Notes: generated by a model from the letters alone, not told the origin. Positions 1-9,186 are shown, counted from the first letter of the stretch. The stretch: 64,000 bases of DNA from Bifidobacterium sp. WK041_4_12 (GCF_041080795.1 NZ_CP129674.1:1364001-1428000), one strand, 5' to 3'. Made by a program: numbers and translations.

Positions 1-454
1 ATTGATGTTCTATGTCTATGCGGCACTGATGGGCTTCACCCTCAGCTCCATTTTCTGGGCATTCAGTGTCGGTACGATCGTGATCACGCTGGGTCTGTGC
101 GCGGCATTCTTCTTCACACTGACAATGATTGGCATGACCACCAAGCTCAACATGCTCAAGGCTGGCCCAATTCTGATGGTTGGTCTGCTGGTGCTCATCG
201 TCTCTCAGGTCGTGCTGATGTTCGTCGCGCCAAGCGCCTCCACCTTGAGAATCGTCGCCGCCATTGGGCTGCTTCTGTTTGCAGGCATGACCATGTATGA
301 TGCCCAGCGCACCCGTCTGATCTTCCAACAGGTTTCCACGCAAGGTCCTGAGATGGTCAAGAAGGCATCCATTCTGTGCGCCCTCAACCTCTACCTTGAT
401 TTTGTGAATATGTTCCTCTACCTGTTGCAACTGGTGGGCTTGAACAACAATTAA
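1..454 (+). CDS. BI-1 (Bax inhibitor-1/YccA-YbhL) family membrane protein, C-terminal part
   Basis: The gene enters the window already in frame and ends at TAA 452-454, so only about 150 C-terminal residues are seen. The visible part is almost entirely hydrophobic, with at least four membrane segments joined by short loops. It ends in the family pattern of a short charged turn (MYDAQRTR) followed by a segment with LNLYLDFVNMFLYLLQL, matching the C-terminal helices of the BI-1 family. These are small multi-pass proteins; some members act as pH-dependent calcium leak channels, but the role in actinobacteria is not established. It converges on acn, and a 35-bp inverted repeat lies between the two. 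Family assignment is good; function is unknown. Confidence 0.85.
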   Translation, partial: LMFYVYAALMGFTLSSIFWAFSVGTIVITLGLCAAFFFTLTMIGMTTKLNMLKAGPILMVGLLVLIVSQVVLMFVAPSASTLRIVAAIGLLLFAGMTMYDAQRTRLIFQQVSTQGPEMVKKASILCALNLYLDFVNMFLYLLQLVGLNNN

Positions 455-485
455 CACCGACACATCCCCTGCAAGCGTGATATGA

Positions 486-610
486 AACGAGATGCCGAGT
501 TTTGTTGCCTTTTCAAAGTATCAAACGCTGTTTTGGGTTCAATCGCAGAGCCAAATCAGCGGTTATAAGAACTTCTACTTTGAAAAGGCAACAAAACTCG
601 GCATCTCGTT
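486..610. repeat. Long inverted repeat, family copy 1 (A-type arms)
   Basis: The left arm 486-520 and right arm 576-610 are perfect reverse complements over 35 bp, enclosing a 55-nt loop. The arm core is GAGTTTTGTTGCCTTTTC, followed by AAAGTA at the inner end. It lies between the convergent ends of the BI-1 gene and acn. There is no T-tract next to either arm, so it is not a standard intrinsic terminator, although it could block transcription from both sides as an RNA hairpin. The same arm core recurs at 38844-38962. No target-site duplication is visible. Confidence 0.9.
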
Positions 611-621
611 GTTTTATGCCC

Positions 622-3336
622 TTATTTGGCGCTTTTCATCAGGTTTCGTAGCACATATTGCAGAATGCCACCGTTGCGGAAGTAGTCGGCTTCACCGGGG
701 GTATCGATTCGAACGATAGCAGCGAAAGTGATGGCCGCTCCATCGTCTGGCGTTGCCGTGACCGTGACGGTCTGTGGAGTGATGCCATCGTTGAGAGCGG
801 TGATGCCTGCAATGTCGTAATGCTCGGTACCGTCAAGGCCTAGACTTTCGGCGCTTTCGCCTTCTGGGAATTGCAGGGGCAGCACACCCATGCCAATGAG
901 ATTGCTGCGGTGAATGCGTTCGAAGCTTTGCGCAATGACTGCCTTCACTCCCAGCATGCTCGTACCCTTGGCAGCCCAGTCACGCGAAGAACCGGTACCG
1001 TATTCCTTGCCGGCAAGCACTACCAACGGAACGGACTCAGCACGATAATGCTCTGAGGCTTCGAAGATCGTCGTCGGCGCATGGTCGATGAAGTCATACG
1101 TGAATCCACCCGGTGTGACTTCCTCGCCGACAGAGGCGAGCAGCTGATTGCGCAGACGAATGTTGCCAAAGGTTCCTCGCACCATGATCTCGTGATTGCC
1201 GCGCCGTGAACCATAGGAGTTGAAGTTCTTCGGTTCGATGCCATGCTGCTGCAGATAGACACCTGCTGGGCTGCTGGCCTTGATTGCGCCTGCGGGAGAG
1301 ATGTGATCGGTCGTGACTGAGTCACCGAGCAGGGCAAGCACTCGGGCATGGTGAACGTCCGCTACCGGAGCAGGGTCACCACTCATGCCATCGAAGAAGG
1401 TCTGCTTGCGAACATAGGTTGAGGCGTTATCCCATGCAAAGGATTCACCTGCCGGAACGTCCAAGCTCTTCCAACGGTCATCGCCCTCGAACACTGAAGC
1501 ATAGTCCTTGACGAACATGTCGCGACTTACCGTTTCGTCGACTACTTCCTTGATGGCTTCGTTCGATGGCCATAGATCGCGCAGATACACCTCGTTGCCT
1601 TGCGAATCCTCCCCCAGTGACTGCCTGTCGAAATCGAAGTCCATCGTGCCGGCAAGCGCATAGGCAATGACCAGTGGCGGAGAGGCAAGATAGTTCATCT
1701 TGACGTCGGGGCTGATTCTGCCTTCAAAGTTTCGATTGCCGGAAAGCACTGCGGTTACCGAAAGATCATTGTCGTTGATGGCTTGGGAGATTGCAGGGTC
1801 AAGGGGTCCTGAATTACCGATGCAGGTTGCGCACCCGTATCCGACGAGCTGATAGCCTAAATCGTTCAGATCCGTGGTGAGTCCGGCCTTGTCAAGATAG
1901 TCCGTGACGACCTGTGAACCAGGTGCCAGAGAGGTCTTCACCCAAGGTTTCGGCTTGAGTCCACGATGATGGGCATTGCGGGCAAGCAAACCTGCCGCAA
2001 TCATCACCGATGGATTCGACGTGTTGGTGCAACTGGTGATCGAGGCGATGGCAACGTCACCATTGCGCAGCTCAAAATCTCCGTGGGTTTCAGTCGCAAC
2101 AGCAACTGGTTCCGTATTGGTGGACTCCGTGATGTATGCAGGCACGGTCTTCTCAAAGGTCGACTTGGACTCGGTCAGCATGATGCGATCCTGCGGACGC
2201 TTAGGACCGGCAATCGAAGGCACGACTGTGCTCAGATCAAGTTCCATGTATTCAGAGTATTGAGGCTCCACATACTCGGGATCCTTGGTGTCGTGCCACA
2301 GCTTGTTGGCCTTGGCATATGCTTCAACCAGTGCAATCTGCTCGTCGCTGCGCCCAGTCAGATGCAGGTAGTCGAGTGTCACCTCGTCAATGGGGAATAT
2401 GCCGCATGTGGAACCGAATTCAGGACTCATGTTGCCCAGCGTCGCGCGGTTGGCAAGCGGCACGTTCGCAACACCGTCGCCATAGAATTCGACGAACTTG
2501 CCGACCACGCCATGCTGACGAAGCATGTCGGTGATGGTCAGCACCATATCGGTCGCCGTAACACCTTCGCGGAAGCTTCCTGTGAGCTTGAAACCGACGA
2601 CACGCGGCACCAGCATGGAAATGGGCTGACCCAGCATCGCAGCCTCCGCTTCGATGCCGCCAACGCCCCAACCGAGAACGCCCAGACCGTTCACCATCGT
2701 GGTATGTGAATCGGTGCCGACACACGAATCCAGATAAGCCAGCTCACGGTCAGGATGAATGTCAGACTGCTTGCTCATGACCACTTTGGCCAAGTATTCG
2801 ATATTGACCTGATGGATGATGCCGGTCCCCGGAGGCACGACGCGGAAGTTGTCGAAGGCTTGCTGCCCCCAACGGAGGAACTGGTAGCGTTCGCGGTTTC
2901 TCTTGTATTCGATGTCCATGTTGCGTTCGATGGCATTGGGGACACCGGCAACATCGATCTGCACTGAATGATCGATGACCATCTGCGCAGGAACCTGCGG
3001 ATTGATGACTTCAGGGTCGCCGCCCAGATCGTTGACTGCATCGCGCATCGTCGCCAAGTCAACGATGCAAGGCACACCGGTGAAGTCCTGCATGACCACG
3101 CGGCTTGGCGTGAATTGGATTTCATGACTTGGTTCCGCCTGTGGATCCCAGTCAAGCAAAGCCTTGACATGGTTGTCGGTGATATTGGCACCATCGACGT
3201 TACGGACCAGATTCTCGACCAATACCTTCAACGAGTATGGAAGATGATCTATGCCAGGCAGATTGGCGATTGCATAGTAGTCAAACTCCTTATTGCCGAC
3301 ATGCAATGTTGATTGCTGATCCTGATGCACAGACAT
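622..3336 (-). CDS. acn: Aconitate hydratase (AcnA/IRP1 type)
   Basis: Isomerises citrate to isocitrate in the cytoplasm using a [4Fe-4S] cluster. The protein is about 904 residues, the normal length for the monomeric AcnA class. The cluster ligands are visible as SCTNTSNPS and, further on, GCATCIGNSG with its two Cys. The C-terminal swivel domain carries the substrate-contact stretch GTGSSRDWAAKG. I chose the ATG at 3336 (MSVHQD) because a strong GGAGG lies at 3341-3345, five bases upstream; an upstream in-frame ATG at 3357 has no comparable site. In bifidobacteria, which have a truncated citric acid cycle, this enzyme serves the citrate-to-2-oxoglutarate branch that supplies glutamate (family knowledge). 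It is monocistronic by layout. Confidence 0.97.
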   Translation of the reverse strand: MSVHQDQQSTLHVGNKEFDYYAIANLPGIDHLPYSLKVLVENLVRNVDGANITDNHVKALLDWDPQAEPSHEIQFTPSRVVMQDFTGVPCIVDLATMRDAVNDLGGDPEVINPQVPAQMVIDHSVQIDVAGVPNAIERNMDIEYKRNRERYQFLRWGQQAFDNFRVVPPGTGIIHQVNIEYLAKVVMSKQSDIHPDRELAYLDSCVGTDSHTTMVNGLGVLGWGVGGIEAEAAMLGQPISMLVPRVVGFKLTGSFREGVTATDMVLTITDMLRQHGVVGKFVEFYGDGVANVPLANRATLGNMSPEFGSTCGIFPIDEVTLDYLHLTGRSDEQIALVEAYAKANKLWHDTKDPEYVEPQYSEYMELDLSTVVPSIAGPKRPQDRIMLTESKSTFEKTVPAYITESTNTEPVAVATETHGDFELRNGDVAIASITSCTNTSNPSVMIAAGLLARNAHHRGLKPKPWVKTSLAPGSQVVTDYLDKAGLTTDLNDLGYQLVGYGCATCIGNSGPLDPAISQAINDNDLSVTAVLSGNRNFEGRISPDVKMNYLASPPLVIAYALAGTMDFDFDRQSLGEDSQGNEVYLRDLWPSNEAIKEVVDETVSRDMFVKDYASVFEGDDRWKSLDVPAGESFAWDNASTYVRKQTFFDGMSGDPAPVADVHHARVLALLGDSVTTDHISPAGAIKASSPAGVYLQQHGIEPKNFNSYGSRRGNHEIMVRGTFGNIRLRNQLLASVGEEVTPGGFTYDFIDHAPTTIFEASEHYRAESVPLVVLAGKEYGTGSSRDWAAKGTSMLGVKAVIAQSFERIHRSNLIGMGVLPLQFPEGESAESLGLDGTEHYDIAGITALNDGITPQTVTVTATPDDGAAITFAAIVRIDTPGEADYFRNGGILQYVLRNLMKSAK

Positions 3337-3542
3337 GCTACCTCCGAATATGCTCATTCATACGCTAACAACGCATGAAGTACGACTGTCAAGGCACAGG
3401 CTCATTCATTGCCGTTACGCTGAAATACCTGCCCTATTGCCGACACGTGGTCTGCTCCTGCAAGAAGTTGAAGAAATCAACTTATGAAGCGCTCATCAAC
3501 CTTAGCATCGACCAACCTCAGCTTAGTTCTAGCGTGTTTGTA

Positions 3543-6113
3543 TTACGACTGAGATAATTCGCTCTCGGCTTGGCGATGACTGCTGAAGCGGTCTGCGACC
3601 CAAGTAATTGCCGCGAAGAGAAGCGCTGCGCAGAGCATTGCAATCAATGATACGAGCATAAGCCTGCCGGAAGGAATGATCAGCTGGAAGAAACTCGCTA
3701 CTGGTGGAATCACCGCTCCCAAGATCCCTATCAGAGCAAAGGCGGCAACCAAGATGCCACGCCATGAACGCAAGGGACGAGCCACTCGGCACAGCACAAG
3801 AATGCCCATGACGAACAGTATGATCGCGCAAACCATGCGCCAGGCGTTCAGATCCGCATCATTGCCCAGATTCCAGTGCATCATCTCAGGTATCAGCCAG
3901 GCTGCGAGCAAGACTGACAGGCCAGTGGCAATGCCACTGGGCAATGCGAAGGCAACGACTCGAGACAGGAATCCCGGCTTGTATGCCCTGGTATTGGGCG
4001 CAAGCGCAAGCAGGAACGCTGGTATGCCGATGGTCAGAGAACCGATATAGGTGATATGACGCGGCAAATATGGGAATGGAATTGCAGTGAGCACGACTCC
4101 GAGGGAAATCAGTGCGGAATACACCGTTTTCACGACGAACAGGGATGCCACGCGTTCCATGTTGGCCATGACCTGACGGCCTCGAGCAACGACGTCCGGC
4201 AGATGCGAGAACTTGGAATCCACCAGAACGACCTGGGCGACCGCTTTCGTAGCTGGAGCCGCATTGCCCATGGCGATGCCTAAATCGGCTTCTTTCAATG
4301 CGAGAGAGTCATTGACTCCGTCACCGGTCATCGCGACAACATGATGCGTGGTGTGCAACGCCTCAACGATTGCCTTCTTCTGTTCGGGCAGAACCCGGCC
4401 GAGCACATCGACATCCTCAAGCGTGCTCGCCAGCTGATGGATGTCCTCAGGCAGCTTTCTCGCGTCCATGACGCGTGGCTGCTGCTGTCCGGTCAGTTCG
4501 ACCTTGGCGGCTATTGCACCGACCGTTGCCGGATTGTCGCCGGAAATCAGACGGCATCGAACCCCTTGATCCCTGAACCATGAAAGCGTGCGCTTCGCAT
4601 CGGTGCGAATGCGTTCGGAACATGCAATCAGGGCATGTGGGTGCAATGCACCGGGAAGCTTCTCGGATATTTCACGTTCTGCGGAGTCTGTATGTGTCTG
4701 AGTCTCCTCGGCAAGCAGCAGTACGCGAGATCCTGCTGACGCCAGCTGCTCTACCTGTTGGGTGAGCTGATCTTCACTCTGCTGGCTGGATTCAGTGCTG
4801 GCAATGCTGGAGCTGAGAATTTCCGGGGCTCCAAGATACCACGTCGATCCATCCGCATATCGGATGGCACTCCACTTTCTTGATGACGAGAATGGAAGCC
4901 GAGCTTCGATATCCTGTGATTTCGTATAGGAATCCAAGCCTTTGAGGATGGCTTCGGCTGTGGCATTCGGATTGTCCTCGCCGCTGACGTCAACCGCCCG
5001 CTGCTCCAGATCGTGCTGATCGTGTTGAGCGTGCTGAGCGTGCTGAGCGTGCTGGTCGGCATGGCTCGGTTCTTCATTTGAGGAATCGAGCGCGATAAGC
5101 TGTTCGAATGCGATGCCACCATCGGTGATGGTTCCTGTCTTATCAAGATTCAGGGCATCGACGCGTGCCAGCGTTTCCACGGATTCCAATTCCTGCACCA
5201 GTGTGTTCTTCCTCGCCAGACGAATCGTGGCAAGTGCAAAGTTCAAGGATGTCAGGAGCACGAGGCCTTCAGGAATCATGCCGACAACGCCAGCTACCGC
5301 AGCGACGACGGCCTGACGCCAGTGACCGGATGCAAAGGCCTGGCTGAATCCTCCGACAGTGCGCATCTGCGTCCATATCAGGAGGATGCACAGCGGAATC
5401 ACCACAATCGTCATGACCTTGAGAATCTTGTTGATGCCTTCGTTCAGATCGGAACGATTCTTGCTATACACTTTGGCCTTGGCAGTCAGACGCGCCGCAT
5501 AGCTAGCCTTTCCGACAGCAACGACCTTGCCCAATGCGAGACCCGAAACGGCGGTGGTTCCGGATAGAGCCTCATCGCCATCCTTTTTCCTGACGGTCCT
5601 CGATTCTCCGGTCAGCATGGACTCATCGAGTTCAAGGCCGTAGGAGTGCGCAATCTTGCAATCGGCAGGAATCTGCTCCCCCGAACGAATCCACAGCATG
5701 TCATCGATGACAATCTGCTCGCCCGGAATCTCCACATCCTTGGAATCCCTACGAACCAGGAAGTTCGATGCCACCAGAATCGAGAGTCTGTCAAGCGTCG
5801 CCTTTGCCTGAAGTTCGGTAGCCACGCCGATTCCCGAATTTACGATGATGACGAAACCGAAAACGGCATCCTTCCATTGCCCTGTCAGCAGCACCAACAC
5901 CATGGCGGAGAAAATCAGAGCATTGAAGAAGGTGAATACATTCTCGCGAAGAATCTGCAGCAGAGACCGTGAACTCTTGGTATCGGCACGGTTGACCTGA
6001 TGATTCGTGACGCGAGATTGAACGTCATCGGCGCTCAGACCTTGTTCCTCGACCTGCGGCATCGAAACCGAAGAGTTGTGCTTCATCTGTGATGCTGGTC
6101 TGCGTGTATCCAA
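3543..6113 (-). CDS. Cation-translocating P-type ATPase (CtpE/PMCA-like)
   Basis: Membrane cation pump driven by ATP through an aspartyl-phosphate intermediate. Visible P-type landmarks: the actuator motif TGES (about residues 168-171), membrane motif PEGL (281-284), phosphorylation site DKTGT (Asp 324), and the hinge GDGVNDS. PEGL in M4 is typical of P2 (calcium/magnesium-type) pumps, and overall it resembles mycobacterial CtpE; the ion cannot be fixed from sequence. The nucleotide domain contains an unusual His/Gln-rich repeat (residues about 351-369, six His) encoded by 9-bp repeats at 5012-5060. The first start (6113) is a TTG; an ATG at 6086 is an alternative. A striking palindrome at 6172-6220 sits in the promoter region. 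Confidence 0.93.
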   Translation of the reverse strand: MDTRRPASQMKHNSSVSMPQVEEQGLSADDVQSRVTNHQVNRADTKSSRSLLQILRENVFTFFNALIFSAMVLVLLTGQWKDAVFGFVIIVNSGIGVATELQAKATLDRLSILVASNFLVRRDSKDVEIPGEQIVIDDMLWIRSGEQIPADCKIAHSYGLELDESMLTGESRTVRKKDGDEALSGTTAVSGLALGKVVAVGKASYAARLTAKAKVYSKNRSDLNEGINKILKVMTIVVIPLCILLIWTQMRTVGGFSQAFASGHWRQAVVAAVAGVVGMIPEGLVLLTSLNFALATIRLARKNTLVQELESVETLARVDALNLDKTGTITDGGIAFEQLIALDSSNEEPSHADQHAQHAQHAQHDQHDLEQRAVDVSGEDNPNATAEAILKGLDSYTKSQDIEARLPFSSSRKWSAIRYADGSTWYLGAPEILSSSIASTESSQQSEDQLTQQVEQLASAGSRVLLLAEETQTHTDSAEREISEKLPGALHPHALIACSERIRTDAKRTLSWFRDQGVRCRLISGDNPATVGAIAAKVELTGQQQPRVMDARKLPEDIHQLASTLEDVDVLGRVLPEQKKAIVEALHTTHHVVAMTGDGVNDSLALKEADLGIAMGNAAPATKAVAQVVLVDSKFSHLPDVVARGRQVMANMERVASLFVVKTVYSALISLGVVLTAIPFPYLPRHITYIGSLTIGIPAFLLALAPNTRAYKPGFLSRVVAFALPSGIATGLSVLLAAWLIPEMMHWNLGNDADLNAWRMVCAIILFVMGILVLCRVARPLRSWRGILVAAFALIGILGAVIPPVASFFQLIIPSGRLMLVSLIAMLCAALLFAAITWVADRFSSHRQAESELSQS

Positions 6114-6171
6114 GGATTTCCCATTTCTGTGCTGAACTACCGTACGAGTATTGCCCCACTTGATGCATTAT

Positions 6172-6220
6172 CATAGTATTCGAACATATGTTTGAATACT
6201 CTATATGTTCGAATACTATG
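6172..6220 (-). promoter_or_regulatory. Nested palindromic operator with a LexA-box match, upstream of the P-type ATPase
   Basis: Two overlapping inverted repeats. (1) 6175-6200 is a 26-bp palindrome with one mismatched pair; its centre, CGAACATATGTTTG (6181-6194), fits the actinobacterial SOS-box consensus CGAAC-RNRY-GTTYG. (2) 6172-6189 and 6203-6220 are perfect 18-bp inverted repeats with a 13-nt spacer. The sequence therefore holds three copies of an AGTATTC-type half site and can also fold as a hairpin. It is 59-107 bp upstream of the ATPase start at 6113. A LexA or TetR-like repressor site is the likeliest reading; a terminator for the lipoprotein gene that ends at 6292 is the alternative. 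Confidence 0.7.
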
Positions 6221-6291
6221 AAATCCCCTGCTCATGCGATTCTATACGTCCCCAGAGGCAGAGTCACGGATGTACGCCATCACATCGCCCA

Positions 6292-6957
6292 TCAATAGCT
6301 GACGTACATGGTCTTCGCATGCTCGCCGTCATTCATCACGATGAACGATGCTGCTTCCAATGACATGATCGATTGCTGTCTGTGCATCGCATAACTGCCC
6401 GCACGCTCGTGCTTGGAAGAGTCGGTGTCATCAGATCGTGGCTGCAGCACAAACTGAGCGGCGTAGAGGTGAGGATCTAGCGTGGTGCTCTGCCTGCTTG
6501 ATGAAACAAGCACGGTGGGAATGCCATCATCTCTTGCGCCGCGCAGTGCGGCAACCACACGATCATTGAAATTGCAACCCGTCGTGTTCCCCGTGGCATT
6601 GCAACGCAGCAGAATCATGGTCGATCTGCTGGCAATCGCTGCTTCGATGGCCTTGGCCTGAGCATCCGTGACATGTCCTGACGATGCATATTGGGTTCTC
6701 ATGGACTTCGTCTGCAAATACTCCAGAACCTGCCGATCCTGCGATTTCGTGGCAGCGGTCTCGGCGCCAATGAAAGCCATCAGCACATCCGAACGGTCTA
6801 TGCCATCATGAGCCATGGCACTGCTTTCCATGGAGTCACCCACCGCCGCGGAGCTCGGAGCGCAACCGCCTAGCGACAAGCCGACACAGCCGAGAACAAG
6901 CATCGCAGCGACGATTGCAGCGGTTCTGCGCCTCGCCATCTTGGAAAGAACGGTCAT
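6292..6957 (-). CDS. Putative lipoprotein of unknown function
   Basis: A signal peptide with a lipobox is visible: basic MARRR, a hydrophobic stretch, then LSLGGC with the lipidated Cys about 27 residues from the chosen start. Export and membrane anchoring are therefore likely. The mature part contains a stretch (AKAIEAAIASRSTMILL, later DDGIPTVLVSSS) reminiscent of one Rossmann-like half of a type-1 periplasmic sugar-binding protein, but the protein is too short to be a complete one. I do not recognise a named family. It is the last gene of the minus-strand run that starts with exonuclease III. The start is uncertain: 6957 and 6939 are both possible, and an in-frame start at 7002 would overlap the upstream methyltransferase gene. 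Confidence 0.6.
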   Translation of the reverse strand: MTVLSKMARRRTAAIVAAMLVLGCVGLSLGGCAPSSAAVGDSMESSAMAHDGIDRSDVLMAFIGAETAATKSQDRQVLEYLQTKSMRTQYASSGHVTDAQAKAIEAAIASRSTMILLRCNATGNTTGCNFNDRVVAALRGARDDGIPTVLVSSSRQSTTLDPHLYAAQFVLQPRSDDTDSSKHERAGSYAMHRQQSIMSLEAASFIVMNDGEHAKTMYVSY

Positions 6958-6970
6958 CGCAGCACGACGC

Positions 6971-8314
6971 TCACCGTGTAAAGACAGCCAATGATTCCAC
7001 ATGGTGCGTCATCGGATAGATGTCATAGGCGCTGAGATCACTGAGCTTGTAGCCTGCGGCATCAAGGGTTGCGGTATCGCGTGCGAGGCTTGTTGGATCG
7101 CACGCTACATAGATGATGGCTTTCGGATTCGCCGCTGCGATGCGCTCGCAGACCTTTCTGCGTGCTCCTGCGCGTGGCGGGTCAAGCACAACGACATCTG
7201 GACGTGACAGATGCGAAGGCACATTGCCAAGCACCGCCCCAACATCACCGATTCGAGCGTCGACGCGTGATATGCCGAGGCTTCGAAGATTGCGACGTGC
7301 ATTGATAACGGCTGGCTTGGCACCTTCGATGCTGAGCATGCTGGTTCGTTCAGAGGTCATCGTTGCCAAGGGAATGGTAAAGAGACCTGCTCCTGAATAC
7401 AGATCCCAGATGCATGCGGCATCAGATCCGTCAAGTGCACGCTGCGCCGCATGGAGCACTTCAGAAGCCAGCACTCTGGGAGCCTTGCGATGCACCTGCC
7501 AGAAACCGTCGGCGTTCACACGGTAATTCCATGTGCGATCGTCAACCTTCACCTGCTCTTTGAGCAGAAATTCACCGGCAGTGAGTTCACCATCCACCAT
7601 CACGGCATAGTTCTGGAAGTCTGCTGCAGAAGCTTTATCTTCGGATCCGTCTGAGTTCGCGCTTTCTCTATCCTTCGCGCTTTCACCGTCGTCCGCAGTC
7701 TGCATCGCTTCGGGAACGGCAATTCTCAACTGTGCTCCGGGAGTGAAGCCACCGTCCCAGAAATGCGTGTCTTCGGCAACCTTCAGCACGGATGCCGTTG
7801 CAAGAGGCATGGTGTCCAGCGTCACGCGACGATGGGTGCCACGACGTCGCATGGATGGCCGTCCATCCTCGTCTGCAATCATTTCGACGCGGGTACGCCA
7901 ATGAAGACCGCCAAGCTCCTCATCTTCTGGCATGCGAATGACTTCCACGTCAGTGTCGACATGTCCCAAACGTTTCATCTGCTCGTTGATGGTGTCTGAC
8001 TTCCACACGAGCTGGCCAGGAAGTGACACGTGAACCAAATCGGCTCCGCCAACGCCGCCACCATCGCATAGTGGACCTGCAAGCTTCCATGCGGGTTCGA
8101 CACGATAGGAGCTTGGCTCAATGACCTCGATTACCTCGCCCGTCCAGAAACGATCTGTGCGCTCATGCGGCTCGTCAAGCACGATGCGCACCAACTCCCC
8201 CGGCAATGCGAAACGTACGAATACCACTCGCCCATCGATATGCCCGACGCACCGACCCTGATCGGCATAGCGTTCAATGCGAAGCTGTGTTTCAAAACCC
8301 AAATCAATCCCCAA
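6971..8314 (-). CDS. TrmA/RumA-family rRNA (uracil-5-)-methyltransferase
   Basis: SAM-dependent m5U methyltransferase acting on RNA. An N-terminal TRAM domain (residues about 5-60, GHIDGRVVFVRFALPGE) precedes the catalytic fold. The SAM-binding motif DLYSGAGLF and the motif VLDPPRAG are present, and the catalytic Cys sits in YVACDPTSLARD. The four N-terminal Fe-S cysteines of E. coli RlmD are not evident, as in other actinobacterial members. The C-terminal His-rich end (MTHHVESLAVF) is typical. Target (23S rRNA U747 or U1939, or tRNA U54) cannot be decided. The start at 8314 is a TTG just before the TRAM domain, 11 bp after the DUF3159 stop, with no clear ribosome site. Confidence 0.9.
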   Translation of the reverse strand: MGIDLGFETQLRIERYADQGRCVGHIDGRVVFVRFALPGELVRIVLDEPHERTDRFWTGEVIEVIEPSSYRVEPAWKLAGPLCDGGGVGGADLVHVSLPGQLVWKSDTINEQMKRLGHVDTDVEVIRMPEDEELGGLHWRTRVEMIADEDGRPSMRRRGTHRRVTLDTMPLATASVLKVAEDTHFWDGGFTPGAQLRIAVPEAMQTADDGESAKDRESANSDGSEDKASAADFQNYAVMVDGELTAGEFLLKEQVKVDDRTWNYRVNADGFWQVHRKAPRVLASEVLHAAQRALDGSDAACIWDLYSGAGLFTIPLATMTSERTSMLSIEGAKPAVINARRNLRSLGISRVDARIGDVGAVLGNVPSHLSRPDVVVLDPPRAGARRKVCERIAAANPKAIIYVACDPTSLARDTATLDAAGYKLSDLSAYDIYPMTHHVESLAVFTR

Positions 8315-8325
8315 TTGTCGAATGT

Positions 8326-9162
8326 TCAGTATTGTCGTTCAGTATTGTCGCTCTTGCGGTTCAGTTCAGCATGGCGATGCAGCGGATCGGCCACAAGAAG
8401 CCATGATATCCATATCACCAATGCAAAGCATGGAACGCCCATAACCAGTCTCGCAGTCCCCAGCCATGCTACATGGTCAGTGACGTACATGGGCAACTGC
8501 ACGAGCAGACGCGCGGCAAAGAGACCGATCCATAACGCCGTGACCTTCGCATAGGCGCGGTACAGCGAAACGTCACCTCGCCACCCATCAAGCCATGCTC
8601 CGAAGCCGCTGAAGGTGGGATGCCGCAAGAACTCGATGCACGCACCGATGCCAGGAACTTTGATAGCCAAGGAAATCAGCAGCACAACAATCCATACGAT
8701 GTTCGTGATGAAGCCAGGCACATAATAGTTTCTCGCATCTTTGGTAAGCCAAGCCCAGACGAGGCACAGGGCAACAGCGAACAGACCGCTTAACGCGCCC
8801 ATAATCGACTGTCGCTGGACCATGCGAATCACCAGCTGCACCGCTGCCTCCACAAGAGACAAGACCACGGTGATGCCAAGATTGCCGGTAGCGACATAGG
8901 TGACGATAAAAATCAAGCCCGGTAGCAAGGATTCGATCACGCCTCTGACACCGCCGATGGCATCCATAATCGAAAAGTCATCTGCAGCCAGTGATCCAAT
9001 CCCTGTTCTGGAACTGCTCTTGTCTGTCTCTCCCGTCATTTGGCGAAAGGCTGACTGCCAAACATTGTCTTCCAGGAATTGATCGTCACGCTGGCCTTCC
9101 TCGTCGGCATCGTGAGGGTCAGTCATTGAAGCATCGGGCTGATTGTCGCTCTGATTGCGCAT
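8326..9162 (-). CDS. DUF3159 family membrane protein
   Basis: An acidic, probably disordered N-terminus of about 60 residues is followed by several hydrophobic segments. The family core is recognisable in MDAIGGVRGVIESLLPGL and the following helices, as in actinobacterial DUF3159 proteins. Function is unknown. It is encoded 15-25 bp from its neighbours, between DUF3710 and the RNA methyltransferase; I recall this cluster from other actinobacteria, where it sits near dut. I prefer the ATG at 9162, which has AAGG eight bases upstream, over the GTG at 9171. Confidence 0.85.
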   Translation of the reverse strand: MRNQSDNQPDASMTDPHDADEEGQRDDQFLEDNVWQSAFRQMTGETDKSSSRTGIGSLAADDFSIMDAIGGVRGVIESLLPGLIFIVTYVATGNLGITVVLSLVEAAVQLVIRMVQRQSIMGALSGLFAVALCLVWAWLTKDARNYYVPGFITNIVWIVVLLISLAIKVPGIGACIEFLRHPTFSGFGAWLDGWRGDVSLYRAYAKVTALWIGLFAARLLVQLPMYVTDHVAWLGTARLVMGVPCFALVIWISWLLVADPLHRHAELNRKSDNTERQY

Positions 9163-9186
9163 ACCACTCACCTTGAAGGTCTGAAG

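Noticed and set aside
1966..2709. 247-codon plus-strand frame inside acn
   Set aside because: Antisense shadow of aconitase with no recognisable protein features.
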